Under the pieces are notes generated by a model. It saw only the letters and a program-made list of their open reading frames with translations. It did no database searches and had not been told where the DNA came from. DNA of 64,000 nucleotides, taken from positions 23,397,501 through 23,461,500 of the forward strand of contig NC_079878.1 of NCBI RefSeq assembly GCF_029227915.1, given 5' to 3'. Positions within the stretch are counted from its first letter, which is position 1. Each line of letters opens with the position of its first letter. This DNA is from Hydractinia symbiolongicarpus (taxonomy: Eukaryota > Cnidaria > Hydrozoa > Anthoathecata > Hydractiniidae). Made by a program: the position numbers and the translations under genes. Of this stretch, positions 22,314-38,218 are shown piece after piece.

Positions 22314-24797
22314 TTAATTTTTTCCAAAAATATTGTCCCAAAAACTAAGGAAAACTCCGTATATGTTTTTATCCCAGAATCTCTTTATTGCGGCAATCCA
22401 GCGTTCTATAAATGACTTTGTCTGCTCTTCGCGCTTTCGTTTGCACTTCTGTAGGATATCTTTATACTCGTCATCAAAATTGAATTCAGACAAGTTCTCA
22501 GCTGTGATTTTTTCTAATCTCTGCTGTAATAACTGTCGTTCTTCTTCCGCCTTGTCTACTGGAAATCCATCTTTTTCTTTAAAACTCTCCAACTCTGTCA
22601 CAGCTTTCTTCATTGTTTGAAGGCAACGCAACTTTGTTCTTTTTTCGTCACTATCAACACTCTTTTCTTCCGACTCAATTAAGTTGTTGATATACTGCAG
22701 TTTGCTTTTGTTGGAATTTCGAAGACTTATTGAATCAATTTGACGCGAACATTCCTCCGCAGTGAAAAGCAAGTGTATTAATTCTAAGTTTGCCGCATTA
22801 TAATCATTAATTAATCCTTCTAAAACTTTTTGTTTGGAATTTTTTTCTTCTAAGCGTGTTTTATATTGTTGATAGACCTCCTGGAGTACAATCTCTTTCT
22901 TCTTTTTATGCATGGCATATTTAAATTTACCGACTTCGTGTGATGCACTTTTGCAACTGTAGCAAACAGAACAACCGCTTTTATCTATCATGGAGCAGTG
23001 ACCGGTGTCTGCTCTACAAACTTCATCACATGGAAAGTGACAAGTTGTCTTGCATTTAGTGCAATTCGATGCTTTCGCTTGTGTTTTTTCTTTTTCTTTC
23101 TGCGATGATATCACAGTGATAATGTCACTTTTAGTGGTTTGAATGTCAACATTTATGTCTTTAGTATACCTAATGATTTCACCAATTTCCATGTACGTGT
23201 TTAAACTTTTCGTTATTTTCAATGAAATCTGTTGCAACAAAGCGCCAAACTTTTCACGCATTGTTAGATTTTCAATTGTTGCTGTTAATTTCATTGGAGA
23301 TATTACTTCCAACTTTTTCTGAAAATACAGCAGCGTTATTAATAAGAAAACGTTGCGATAAATTCCGTAAGACTTTATCTGTTTTAATTACATCAAGTGC
23401 CGGCGATGCTTGTCCATCAGAAAATGTCAGAAACAAATTTAAATTGTTTTTTGCATTCTCACCGAAAAGCTGTAATGTCATATCAGTGCAATATCTGTTT
23501 TCTATAGTCGCTCTTGAATCAGAAGATTTAATTGCATAGCATATACTAGCTAACTCCTCATTTGCGAAAACATCTTTGGATTTCAAAAGACTGAGTATTT
23601 GTTCAGTAATTGCTTCATCTCTTTCAACACCGCGCGTATCTCCATAACCTGGTGTATCCACTATCGTCAACGTATATGGAGTACGAAAACCCTCTTGATG
23701 GTGGAGTGTGTAGGCAGTAGTGGTAGCTGTTTTGCTCTGTCCATGTGATGTGTTATCGCCCTCATTATTTTCGTTAGCCAAAACGAATCTAAAGTCATGC
23801 GAGTAGCACACTCCAAACACGTGATTGGCTATTGTGTTAACCAATGATGTTTTGCCAGAGCCAGTTATGCCTACTATTAGCACAATTAATCTTTTAATGC
23901 TATCATTTTTCTCACCGACTTCAAAATGTCTGAAATTTTGGTAAACTTTCTTCTTAGAGTTTAATTTATAAAATTCCAGACCTGATTGGATATTAACCTT
24001 CAATGAACTTTTTTTCATTCTCTGCACGAATTTAGAAGTCGCGTCTATTTCTAAGATCTTTTTCACTTTATTCAACTGAACTAATTGGTATACTAATATA
24101 GCCAACCCAGCCATCAACAACGCATTAATTACAACGGGAAGAGATATATAAAACACTAGAAGAGCCAAAAGCATACCGATTACCAGTGTGCCGCCGTCAA
24201 GATTGACATTAACCCCATCACGCTGAATCCCCACAATCTAAATGAAAAAGTTTTCTGAATTTAAAATGTTTCACTAAAATATCTTATTCGTTTATTGATT
24301 TCTCAAGACAGGATAATACAATTTTATTTTTAGAACTTTCAGTATGTGGCTCTAGTAAATGTAGTTCAAAGAGATCATTAGTATGTTTAGCATGTTGTGA
24401 GCGAAACTATGTCTTATAGGTAAACTGTAAATACTTTAATTGATGAAATTTCCCGCGCAGAACCGTTGGTTGCACAAAAATACTAATTTCATGCGCTTCC
24501 TGCTGCTCGAAAATTTGATGCGCGGAATATTTCTTTGTGTAGAAGCTGCGTGTATAACGAGAGTCTCATAATACTTTATAATCATTAAATTAATGGCCGT
24601 AAAATTAAGTGGCGCAAATGCGAGGTTATTGAACCTTTCGAGCGTCAAACAATCATATATACAAAACGATTACGCGAAAATTAAATGTACGAAATTAAAA
24701 CTAGCGCGAAAAATTAAAGCGGTCTAATGAACCCAAAAGAAGATAAATATGAACTCACCCCTCCTTCTTCCACACCGACGGCATTCATAATAGGCAT
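22314..24797 (-). CDS. AIG1/GIMAP-like GTPase with membrane segment and Cys-rich region
   Basis: Exon 1 (24,797-24,759; 13 codons starting MPIMNAVGVEEGG) ends at donor GTGAGT. Exon 2 starts at 24,237 after acceptor TTTCATTTAG, in phase 0. The protein then has a hydrophobic hairpin (TLVIGMLLALLVFYISLPVV onward, near residue 25), a P-loop GITGSGKTS, and DTPGYGDTRGVERDEAITEQ as the G3 and AIG1-type switch region. After the G domain come a Cys-rich stretch (CTKCKTTCHFPCDEVC... CSVCYSC), a long coiled coil and an amphipathic C-terminus rich in Trp and Phe. The reading frame changes between two long overlapping frames at about 23,300-23,320, at a five-A run; a one-base length error or a real +1 mutation would explain it. 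AIG1 GTPases act on membranes and are often linked to immunity; that role here is inferred. No gene symbol is justified. Confidence 0.8.
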
Positions 24798-25174
24798 ATT
24801 AGCAAATATTTTTTGAACTACTTTTTATGAAGTCTAAATGAGAATAATTAAGGTTATTGCTGTAATTAGAACAAATTCAAAACTTAAATTAAAACAGTAA
24901 CTGTAGTAGAACGAATGTGATTACTGACAAACGAACGAAACATGTATTGTCTCTTTGGCGTCTATTTATAACTAACAAAAATATGCACACATGATAAAAT
25001 ATATAAAAGTGGTCCAAGTACAAAAAATAAAAAATAGAAGTCTGGGTACAATTTGTACCGAACGTTTACAACGTGCTATATTATTACATAACCGAAAGAA
25101 TTTTAGACAAGGCCTGGAAAACCAAGGAAAATTGGCGAAAAGCATTATCTTGAATTCTCAATATTGAAATCTTT
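24798..25174. other. Upstream region of the GTPase gene; no feature recognised
   Basis: A+T-rich sequence upstream of the inferred start codon at 24,797. The promoter should lie here, but I see no definite core element. Confidence 0.3.
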
Positions 25175-25610
25175 AAGGTTACCTCCTGCGAAAAATCAAG
25201 TTGAGCAAATGTGAAAGATCTTCGAAAGTTCTCTAGAAATCTTTTTATTTTTTTGAAAAATTCTTATCCGTTCTCGAGATATTTGTCTTAGAAGTTGCGC
25301 TAATTATGCGAAATTATGACGTCATGAGTTAGCGTTAAGCATTATTATGGTAACTACGTATTGAAATTTATGTAAAATGCGTCAAAGTGAACGGCCAGAA
25401 AACATTTTTAGCTCTATATGGCTTGTCAAAAATGGTAAATATAACACCCTCGCAGAGCATACTCATGACATCATGCTATATTAGTGAATCTTCTTAGTCC
25501 AAATTCTAAAGAACCAATCAAGAATTTTTAAAAAAATATTCAAAATCCTAGATAACCTTTCAAGCTCTTTCATATGCAATTAACTTTATTTTTCGCAGGA
25601 GGTAACCCTA
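25175..25610. mobile_element. MITE with AAGGTTACCTCC termini
   Basis: The left end AAGGTTACCTCCTGCGAAAA and the right end TTTTTCGCAGGAGGTAACC are inverted repeats. The 436-bp interior has no coding capacity. A TTAA overlaps the left edge, while the right edge reads CTAA, so the target duplication is uncertain. An inverted partial copy lies at 17,821-18,076. Confidence 0.8.
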
Positions 25611-25821
25611 AACTACAACACCTTTATTTTTTAGTTAACCAATCAAATTGCATGAAAACTTGATAAATAAGAAATTACTAATGTACTCTCTTGGTAAACT
25701 AATTAAAATAGAAGAGAAACAAAAATAAATTTGGGAACATTTACCACTTTTTTCAAATTATTAACACCCCTATGTACCAAAACTCTAGAAAACCCCGTAT
25801 TTGCTAAAACCAGTAACAACC

Positions 25822-25980
25822 TAAACCACCTGAAACCACCTGAAACACTCTGAAACTACCTGAAACCACCTGAAACAACCTGAAACAACCTGAAACAACC
25901 TAAAATCACCTGAAAAAACCTGAAATCACCTGAAACAACCTGAAACCAGCTGAAATTAGCTGAAATTAGGAGAAACCACC
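25822..25980. repeat. Minisatellite, unit about 11 bp
   Basis: About 14 imperfect units of CCTGAAACAAC or CCTGAAACCAC in tandem. Confidence 0.9.
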
Positions 25981-28834
25981 TTGCCCCATTCCCACAATCT
26001 CAACTTAACCGTCTGCGTAAGTATTGAACAATAAAAAAACTTAATTTGGTTTGCTGAAGCAATTTTAACGGTTGACTTTCGAACGTTAACCAAATTAACG
26101 ATCTCTTCGTCATGAAAAAAGTCCAGATAGTAAAAGCAAGGAAAATCAAAGCGAAGAAGTAGAGTGGAGTTGAATAGCATATTAAAATGGTTAAAAGTAG
26201 AAAAGTTAAGTTAAAGGCAAGAATTTCAAGTCTCTTAAAAATTCTTAAAGTTTTATATTTTCCCGCTTTTGTTTGTTTACATAAAGAACTTTTACATAAT
26301 TAATGTTGCCCTGCTGCGCAACTAATAGAAAATTCAAAATGCTACACTAAGCTGTTACGTACCAAACCATATTGCTGGTCCAACGGAAAACTCTGGTTTG
26401 TTGAGCTCATCTTATAATCTTTACATTCATATTCTGTTGTATCAGATAACTTATAATCCTAATTTATATAGTCATATCTACTTTTTCTTTTTTACTTTCT
26501 TTTTTAAATATGTTTTACTATAAGCATAAATTGCTAGCTAGCTAGCTATTAGCCAGGAGACCCAGCATAATTTTTATTACCACAAATCGGAATAGTTAAG
26601 GTGGGAAAAATTACGCTGGGTTTCAAAAGATTTTTCTGCGGTCCGAATTCTGACCGCGCTTTTTGTTTGGTTAATTTTATTTTTCTTTGCTCACGTGGTC
26701 AATATCGGGAAATCTTTTGTTTTAAGCGAGAATGGTTTCACTCACCTGAACAAATATAAATAATTCTTGTATTTAGGAGGGTAACATTTGACCACGCCGG
26801 CTTTGTGCTAATTGGTTGATTGTAATTCGGGGTTTGCAGTGAGGTGGATTTAAATTTTATGGATTTGCTCTGACTTTTTTTTCCGTCTAAGCTTTCGTTT
26901 GAGAGAAACTGAATTAGATATACTCGAAGAAAGCTTAGTTAAGTAGGCTAGCTAGCTATATACCTAGCTAAGTCTCCCCAGTTTAACTTTATTTATCAAC
27001 TGGCTGTCTTAGCTAACCTAAGAGTTATGTTGTTGTTTTTCTTATTTATCTATTTAAGGCAATCTTAATTAGGTATCTGTTTTGAGCATGAAATTTAGAA
27101 GATGTAACAAGCCACCAAATCTTCCAAAGACTCACTAAACTTTTTTTGATAATGCGATGACATTTTTATGCTCATATATATTTTCATAGCTAGTATATTT
27201 TTTCTCACATTTCGTGTAGCTTTCATGGAAGGGGGGGACTGCATGCAATACCAAGTTTGTGTGTGTGTTAAATGTGCTTATTTTTATTGCTTTGTTGCAT
27301 TTCCTGTTGAACGTGAGCCTGCATGTAAAATGCCAATATAACAGAGTTCTGTTGACATTTTGGGAGAAAATTTAGGTTTTCAACATTTTGAGTTAGAGTT
27401 TTGCAGCGAGGGTGGTATATAGCTGTCCATTTATATAGTTCGTGTTGCAAATTGCTGTTTATTTTAATTTTGTGTAAAGTTTTGTGGAAATGGACCACAT
27501 GCAATATACTGAAAAAACGTTTTTTTGCAGAAGTGTACTGCACTGTAAACTGTTGCGTATAAGCTGATGTTTTTTTATATTTTGTGTTCATAAAGTTGTT
27601 GGGGATAACAGTATGTGATGACATTTTTGTTGGAAGAAGATTCCACGGTTTCACGTTTTTGCTTTTGTTTGTGAACCGATGAACATCAAACGAAAGCAAA
27701 ACACGTTTTTATACTCGTTTGTATTGGCAAACATTTTTGAGATCCAGTTTCGGTGATAAAATTATTCTTAATTGTGAATTGTTTCTCATTCTTTTATTAT
27801 GCGAATTCTCAATGTAATGTCCATCACACAATTGAATAAAGAAAGGATGTTCTCCTTCATCGATATGATTTCATGTTTTTTGCAAACATTTTGCGAAAAA
27901 ATAGTTATCAACGGGAAAGTGACAATGCATCAAATATGTTTCAAAACACCCAAGTTTTTTATGAAGACTGCTTGATCGTTTGAGAAAATGCATTTCTATT
28001 GTTGTTGTTTTTCTTGACGAGAAATATTTATTTTTATTAAAAAAAGCGTTTACATTTTGCATTTGGTTTTATTAATGTTCTCATAAATTTACCTTCGAAA
28101 AAGTTCCTCTGGAATTTTGTTGGTATCGCAACAGCAGTAAGGAAAACTGTGGTAAATATTTGCTATCGCTCGACGAAAAATTTGAATCGTAATTATTTTG
28201 GTTTGCGTAAAGGTACTGTCCGATTAAAAATCAACTAAAATTTTGACAAAAAATTCTTATTTGTAACTAATTTCTATAAAAGAATTAAATAATTATTTGT
28301 TTTCTTTCCTAACACCAACTGAACAACATCTCATTCTTGTTTACAAAAAAGCATGCGGTCTCTCGCTTCGATTGTTTATATGGATGGTGGATAGGCACTA
28401 AAGCGAGGCTGAAATAATATGTCGCGTGTGACGTATTTACTTGGAGCGCGCCGAAGTGACCAAAATATATAAAACGTGGGCCAGGCTGATATTTTATTAT
28501 ATGTTTAAAAATTTTGGTAATTTTACCCCCTGAATTGTGAAAGACCGCTTTTTATGAATTATTCATATGGAATTAAAAAATCGAAGGCGAGAGATGTGTC
28601 TAGACCTTAAGGTAAACACACACTGTGCTAATTCTGTACGAACCTAAGTAAGAAGCATTCCGCTAATAAAACTTGAAGTTCAATATGACTTTAGCCTTAG
28701 GGTTGCATAGTTGTTTCCAGCTACTCTAAAGCCAACCAATCAATAATTAAAAATTAGTTTCCTCTTTACTAGATGTCCCGCCACAGAGAGATTAGACTGA
28801 GGTCGCACATTCAGTAAGGTTGAGAGGCAGAATA
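25981..28834. other. No supportable gene; unassigned open frame at 27,268-27,699
   Basis: The minus strand from 27,699 to 27,268 is open for 143 codons (ending MQQSNKNKHI), Lys-, Asn- and His-rich, without recognisable domain, signal peptide or membrane segment. It is probably chance in A+T-rich DNA but is longer than most neighbours. The rest is A+T-rich, with a GCTAGCTAGCTAGC run at about 26,530. Confidence 0.3.
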
Positions 28835-28995
28835 ATGTCGTGGTGCGCTGTTGTGAATTGCACTAACAACAGTCGAAAAAAACAGGATAAATTTTTTTTT
28901 TCGCTGCCCAAAGATCCCAAAAAAATCTTCCGTATAAGGAAAAACCAAAAGTCAGAGAAATATCTGAACGGAGGAAAGAAAAGGATGTTAAGGAG
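28835..28995 (+). CDS. THAP-type zinc finger, probable first exon (partial)
   Basis: An ATG at 28,835 begins MSWCAVVNCTNNSRKKQDKF then FFSLPKDPKK, matching the start of THAP domains: a Cys pair spaced C-x4-C followed by the F-x-LP-KDP segment. The frame stays open for 53 codons to a good donor (AGGAG then GTGAGT) at 28,996. The later conserved Trp, the Cys/His pair and the AVPTIF box are not visible within 300 bp, so either they lie in a downstream exon I could not find or this is a detached copy. THAP domains bind DNA and occur both in host regulators and in P-element-type transposases. Residues after DPKK fit the family poorly. Confidence 0.5.
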
Positions 28996-28999
28996 GTGA

Positions 29000-31900
29000 G
29001 TGGGGGCTGGTAACTAGGTGGTCGTTCAAAATCTCTCTGTCATGGAGTGCCACCAAAGATGTCCACAGCGTACTCTTCAATAAAACCACCGCTCGGAATT
29101 CTTCGTGTTCCGTAATACATTTTTTATCTGAAAAATATTACAATATTACTCAATCACACTCGCATCTAAAAATTACTCATGAAGGAGTAGAAAATATTAT
29201 ACCATGTAATTGAAAATATTTATTAGAGTCCAGTCTTTTTCAGGAGAGGCGTGCGATCGCACGCGCACGCCTTGGCACACGCCTAAATCGTTAAATCACA
29301 CGCCTGAAAAATAAATATTGAGTTTGACTAGTCAGACAAAACGTCCGATAGATTTCCGTCTTGGTCGGACACTTTTAGATCTCAGAAATTATTGAATAGT
29401 CCTGGTCCTTTTAATCCCACGAGCAAGCTTATTTTATAGCAACCTGACCATCCTAGCTAATTCACCGACATTTTATCATGGATTTAATTGTAGATAATTT
29501 CTTCATTTGACAAAATAATTGAAAACCATAGCAGGTCCGAATTCAATGGATTTTTTATTTATGCCTGTAAATTCCGGCTCGAATTACGCGCAGGTCTGGG
29601 CACTAGCGAAGCGCTTGTAGGGACAAATTTTTATATCCCCCGCAGAGCGCAAGGCATTTGCTAGGGAAAACATGCAGCACGCAGAGAATTATTCACTTTT
29701 TCCTTTGTATTTTAACTTTTTAAACTGGTGCGATATATTGATTTTACAATTATTTAAAGGAAGGATACTCAGTATTGAGATAAGAGTGTATATTATGAAA
29801 GTTCAAGACCTAAACTTGGTTATTAATTGCTTCAAGTTGTGGGTACACTCATCATATGAAAAGTTGGCAGTCAAAAGAGAAAGAAACCTTATTTTTGGTA
29901 GCTAGTTACATCACAAGTTTTTACTATTACTATTGTCTTAAAAATATCACAGTGCTGATCAAAGAGGAATTGCTAGCATGTCATTCAAGATTTATATAGC
30001 TACTAGTACAGCAAAATGATGTAGCTCATTAAACAAATACCTACTAGCTAGCTATAATATTAAAATACAATTCCAAAAGTTCTTATTTTGTGTTTGCTAG
30101 AAACTTTATTTACCTAACCAGGGCTGGGCTACCTACATTTTTATACATCAAATTAAAAATTGTCAAAGCTGGCTGTATCTGTGTCGATGTAGTTTTTCTT
30201 AGCTAGGGGTCACACTGCTGGGTCACTCATATACCGTAGCCTTATTCGTACAGTAATCAGATATATAGGTGGGCAAGTGCCCAGATGCTAAAAATAGGAT
30301 CATAAAAACTCATTTCTAATATCACTCGACTTCAAGAAACATCAAACAATGCAGTTCGAACACCAACTTAACCTTAAAAATTGCTACGCCTCAATTTTGC
30401 ATTGGAATAATTTTAATCTGTAAAGTACAAAGTTTCAACCGCTGTAAAAATTAAAATAATATACTGTGGTTAAAATAAACAAATTTATTGGAAAATAACT
30501 GTTTAAACAAATCTAGTGACTTTAACTGTTTTCGTCAAATATTTTCGGTTGCCAATTTTGCAGAATTGTGCAAAACATGTGCAAGATTTAAAAATATTTC
30601 TGTAGCTAGTGATAATTACTCATGTTCTGTCTGTGAGCAAAGAACCAGCTTTTCGTTGTTAAACATGGGGAATAAGGCAGAATTTTTCACAGAATAAATT
30701 GTTGTGATTTTGTTAAACTTGTGTATACTTGATTTCAAGTAACAAAAAATTGTGCTGTAAAATAAAAATTAAAAACTTCAACGTCATATCCCGTCTGAGT
30801 CTGAAGCCAAATTTCCTAGTTCTTCTAAAAAATGTCTGTAAAGAAATAAACAGAACCTTCTTAGTTTTTAGCCAAATCTCATAAACTAGGTTGTAGATGG
30901 CCGATTGATTACAAAAAAAATATTTTATACTTACATTTATATATCACAGCATTACTTACTTACATTTCGAACAACATCTCCAAATGAAAGTAGGAAGCTA
31001 ACATTCTGCATAAATAATTTCTCTCCTCCTGCGTGTGTTTTTCATGAATAGGGGGGAGAAAGGTGTATGTAAAATATAATTTCTAGAACACTATGGTTGT
31101 GTCATTTAAAAAATTAAAGAACGACGATATAATTTCATTACATGTAAATAAACATAACAAGAATTATTTTTGGTTTATTATCCCTCTACTTTTTTCTTAA
31201 CTTGAAAATAACTGCGCAATTCCTCCCCGCGAGTCTAATCATCTTCTCGTATTTGTTTTTTTTTATCCAAAAAAGGACGTTTATGACACGATGTAAGAGA
31301 AATTAAATGCCAATCAAGAGGTAAACAGACAATATAACAGGGGGTCCCTATCAAAGAAAAACCTGGAATATTGTTAAAGAACAGAACAATCCTAAATGCC
31401 AATGCTTATTGCAACCGCGGATTCTCGAGGTAGCGAAATTTATCAACACTGAAAAGAGCATTGCAATCTCGTTTCCAGTCTCTTGTTGTTCCCTTTTTTT
31501 AATAAGCATAACGCATATCCCGGCCTCTAGTGGATTTTTTAGGCGTAATGTCCAGTTGTGGTGAATCCTTCTTATGAGTATTTTAGTTCCAGAAACTTTT
31601 CAACATGTTCACACGCAATAATACCACCATACTGTTTGGACTTGTCTTTGTACGTTTAGTTTTGTTGATGTTTTTTTTCTTAAATTAAAAACGTGACCAT
31701 TTCATCTTATCCAATAAGGTAACGATTTCCAAATCTCCAATAAGCATAACGTGAGCATACTCTGCTAAGCACGTCTGCCCGATTTTGAATTTTCACTGGC
31801 TTATAAAGAAAACCCGTAATTAAGGCTTTGTTTTCATCAAAATCCGTAAAGTTTTGTACACCAGTTTCCACACGACGTAACATGTAATGAAGAATTTATT

Positions 31901-32871
31901 TCATATTTTTTGTTACAGTCAACCGAATAGCATAAGCTAACCGGCTGATCACATGAAACCGGCTGTCCTGGCGGAACCTGATAAGTTTATTTAGGGCAAG
32001 CTGATGTATTTTTACGCCCACGTATGACGAGCTGGTACAGTTCGGCAGAAAAACATAAAGCCTGTTTTTATGTCTTATTCTTTAAAAAAAACACATGATT
32101 TATGGCAAACTTTTCATAAATTTCTCATAAAATGTATTTTACTTTTTATGAGAAATCTTTCAGCAGCGAGACCTCGGCAAAGCAAATGTGATCAACCCAA
32201 AATATTCTAGGTTAATCTCATGATGAACTTTTGAGAATTTTCGCGCACATCTGATGTTAATGCAGAGCCTCTCGCGCGTAAATACTACCTTTTTGCGCGT
32301 AAATACTAACTTTTCGCGAATTTAAGCTGTCGCAAATTTTTATGTGCGCAGAAAATCTCATTTTGAAAAATGGAAGTCAAGAAGACATTTTAAAAAGTGT
32401 AAAGCTAAAGCCAAAAAGACATTCCATCTACTTCTAAAAAGTATGGAATAATTTTGGGGATAAATGTACTGTCAAAAAGTTCAAAACTCATATTACAAAT
32501 AACTTATTTTATCAAAGTAAACAATTTTATAATATACATATAATAAATGCTTCTATAAATTCTTAAAACTTTTTTACGTAAAAATGTAAAAATAAGAAGT
32601 TCCAAATGTCTCTAAAAAGTTAATAAACTAACAAAACAATAAAATATCCTAACCAACCTTGTCCTAACAGAACATTATGTGGAGAATACCTTTTCCAAAA
32701 CATGAAACAATCAAATCTTCATCACTTTAATTGATTCGGCAAACAAAAATTAATTAACGCAGATAAAACAAAATTGTATGTAAATCTGTACATAATCTTT
32801 TTTTTATAAAGTTTTTATTTCCTAATAATATTTATTTTTAACATTATCTATTTTCAACATCTTATTTATGT
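29000..32871. other. No gene seen
   Basis: A+T-rich, with short open frames only. A GC-rich palindromic patch (GTGCGATCGCACGCGCACGC) lies near 29,250. Open frames at 29,672-29,905 and 30,488-30,697 show no domain I recognise. Confidence 0.4.
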
Positions 32872-35674
<2,803 letters not shown>

Positions 35675-36278
35675 ACTTTACAAAATTCTGAAATTGTGAA
35701 ATTGGTATACAATAAAATTGTTTAAAAAATAGTGAACTATATATACAATGCAGATTTGAAATTCCGAACAAAAGAAATATCGTCCAAAAACATTGACGTT
35801 CATTTTTTTTAAAAATTTAAATTTTAGAAATGACCTAAAATTAATAAAAATTTCTTAAAAATTGTTTTTCAAAATACAGCTTAGGATAATTTGCTTAATT
35901 TTTCCTTGTTTCATAAAATTCATGATCACAATATTCAAAATTCACCAAATATTAGGGTAAATAATGTTCGAAAATATTTTATCCAAAAAGACTCGTATTT
36001 CGTGTTTGGCGTAAAAATTTTTACACTTTTTTGTAGTAACATAAATTTATATATGAATATACTTGTCAACACTCAGCATAATCACATATACAAAGAATAA
36101 AATACTTTCATATTCTAAAAACAGAGAATTATTCAATATACAAGTTTATAATTTCTAAACAATTTTGCAAAGCACAAAAAGATGACTGTGTTGCAAACAG
36201 ACATGACATTAATCTGATATTAGATTTTCTGATCTTTTGCCAATTTTTATGGAGTTGCATTCAACGTTGAACACAAAA

Positions 36279-36548
36279 TCAACTTTTATAAATATCTGGA
36301 TTTTTCAAGTTACGGTCTAAAACTGATAAAGGAATTTGAACTTTCAGATCATCTACATCACTTGAAGATTTCTCCATTAGTTTGCGTTTCTGTCTTGCAT
36401 CTAGTGTACTAGGAGCTTGCATCTTTCCTCTTCTTCGATCAGAAAAGTGTCCTTCAGTAAAATACCCAACCGTACCAACAACAAGTGCAACTGGAAAGAC
36501 AATGTATGGTGAATAAGTTCGGACACCAGCTAAGATTAATGGCCACAT
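36279..36548 (-). CDS. SMIM12: SMIM12-like small integral membrane protein
   Basis: One coding exon of 89 codons from the ATG at 36,548 to TGA at 36,279. The start MWPLILAGVRTYSPYIVFPV closely follows the conserved MWPV-x-VRTYAPYVTFPVA opening of animal SMIM12, and the length is close to the 92 residues of the human protein. A single transmembrane segment spans about residues 4-28, followed by a basic, charged tail (SDRRRGKMQ, ARQKRKLME). The family's molecular role is poorly known. Just upstream on the minus strand a TTTCTTTATAG acceptor suggests the 5' UTR is spliced. It lies about 600 bp upstream of the TMEM41A-like start and on the same strand; a shared transcript is not shown. Confidence 0.9.
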   Translation of the reverse strand: MWPLILAGVRTYSPYIVFPVALVVGTVGYFTEGHFSDRRRGKMQAPSTLDARQKRKLMEKSSSDVDDLKVQIPLSVLDRNLKNPDIYKS

Positions 36549-37934
36549 ATTTGTATTATTGATCTATAAAGAAATATGGTGCAATAATGTATACCTGATA
36601 TAAAATTTAGAATACATGCCATGGTAATGTTGGTCTTATTCTTGGATTTACAACCTGACCTGGCCATAAATGATGTACAATCGCACTTACATACCCACAC
36701 ACACCATGGGTCTAGTTCATAAACTTCATATACATGTAATATGTTTTGATATCCATGACATAGTGTGCATTTAATGCAAGTATGGTTTCAAGCAGTCAGC
36801 ACTCGCACCTATGGCACAGGCATTTATAAAATCATATATATCACACAGAAATCACATATTCAAATCAACTCCACTTGGGTGTAGTTGAGCGATTGCTGTC
36901 CTTGCATGACTGAATTTTTTATAGTAATCACCAACTGTCAGTTCCAAAACAGGTGTTTGGTGATACACAATACATTTTGTCAAATTCAATTTTATTAAAT
37001 GTCAAAAAAATAATTGTACATCACCCTTTTTTGATTCAGCTTGGTAAATTCCAATATTATTTCGAGGGGTGAGATTCATTGAACTCGAAAAATCCCAAGA
37101 CCCAATTCTGGTCTGGAATATTGATTAAGCTGGATTTTGATAACTCACATTTTTGGGATTTTTGTCTTTTTCGAAATATATGAGATAACAGTGAAAATAT
37201 AAGAATAAATTCTAACATTCTTATTTTTCTATTGTTCTAAGCTAAAGAACTATTGTTTTTAACCTAAAATCCCAACCTGATATTCTTATAAATCACATTT
37301 TTTCCAAGAAAACTTTACATGTAAAAGATCTAAAGCTTTCTTGTTATTAATTTATTAATTTCTCTATTTTTACTTCGTTAGATCTCTTTAAATTAAAAGA
37401 ACTGTATTTTTGTGTATTTTTAACTACACGGTTTTCTTCGTACATGAAAAAGATTAAGTTAACGATAAAGGTTGCAAAGGCTTCTTAAATTATTTTCCGA
37501 CTTCATGGCTATCACAGACATAAGAAAGTAAAGATTTGCATGTGCGATTAATTGCACGCCTAAACAAATCTGCGCGTGTGTGGGGGCGTGCAAAAAGTTG
37601 ATAAAAAATACACAGAACATGGGTGTAAAATTGCTGACCTGATTTTTAAATTTAGTTGTAAAGAGAAAGTTTGGGGCCACATGCAGAGAAGTGAGCCATA
37701 GGGGCCATCGTAAGTTTTAAGCTTAGGCGGACGTCACAAATATTTGGTGTTAGAGACACCCGACTGACACTATTTCCAGATCGCAATTTTTGATATTCAG
37801 AGTCGGAAGAACTAGAGTGACAAAAAATCTTCAACACTCATTGTCTCCCTACAGCCAGTATATATATATTAGATAGATGTGCATATTTTACATGGCTAGC
37901 CTCACAAATATCGAAGGATATACCATGTCTATTA
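36549..37934. other. Region upstream of the SMIM12-like gene; no coding feature
   Basis: Holds the inferred 5' UTR intron of the SMIM12-like gene and A+T-rich sequence. I could not place the first exon or a promoter. Confidence 0.35.
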
Positions 37935-38218
37935 TTTCCAGGAGGGGCCATGGCTTAGATGGAGAGTCCTAGAGTATTTAATGCTCATTTTGAGCTACGC
38001 AGACCCAATTAGGGCCCGCGCTCTACTAGACAACTCCCGGCAACATCCAACGGCCCACACAGTGTGCCATCTCCCCAATTCCCCTCACATGGCTTGGGTT
38101 AACCTGGGGCTATGGTAACATTCACTCGCCCATGTTGAATCGCCGTCAAGAGGAATCGAACCCCGGTCTCCTGCACAGAGTATGAGAGCTATAACCACTA
38201 ATCTACGGCACCACCGCT
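37935..38218 (-). mobile_element. tRNA-derived SINE
   Basis: Read on the minus strand from 38,218, the sequence begins GTGGTGCCGTAGATTAGTGG, which contains an A-box-like segment, followed about 30 bp later by a B box GGTTCGATTCC (38,152-38,162). This is the RNA polymerase III promoter layout of a tRNA. A tRNA-unrelated body of about 220 bp follows. The G+C content is clearly higher than in the flanks. Confidence 0.75.

Noticed and set aside
27268-27699. 143-codon minus-strand frame as a real gene
   Set aside because: No domain, no good start context and no splice context; it is kept only as a note in the intergenic entry.
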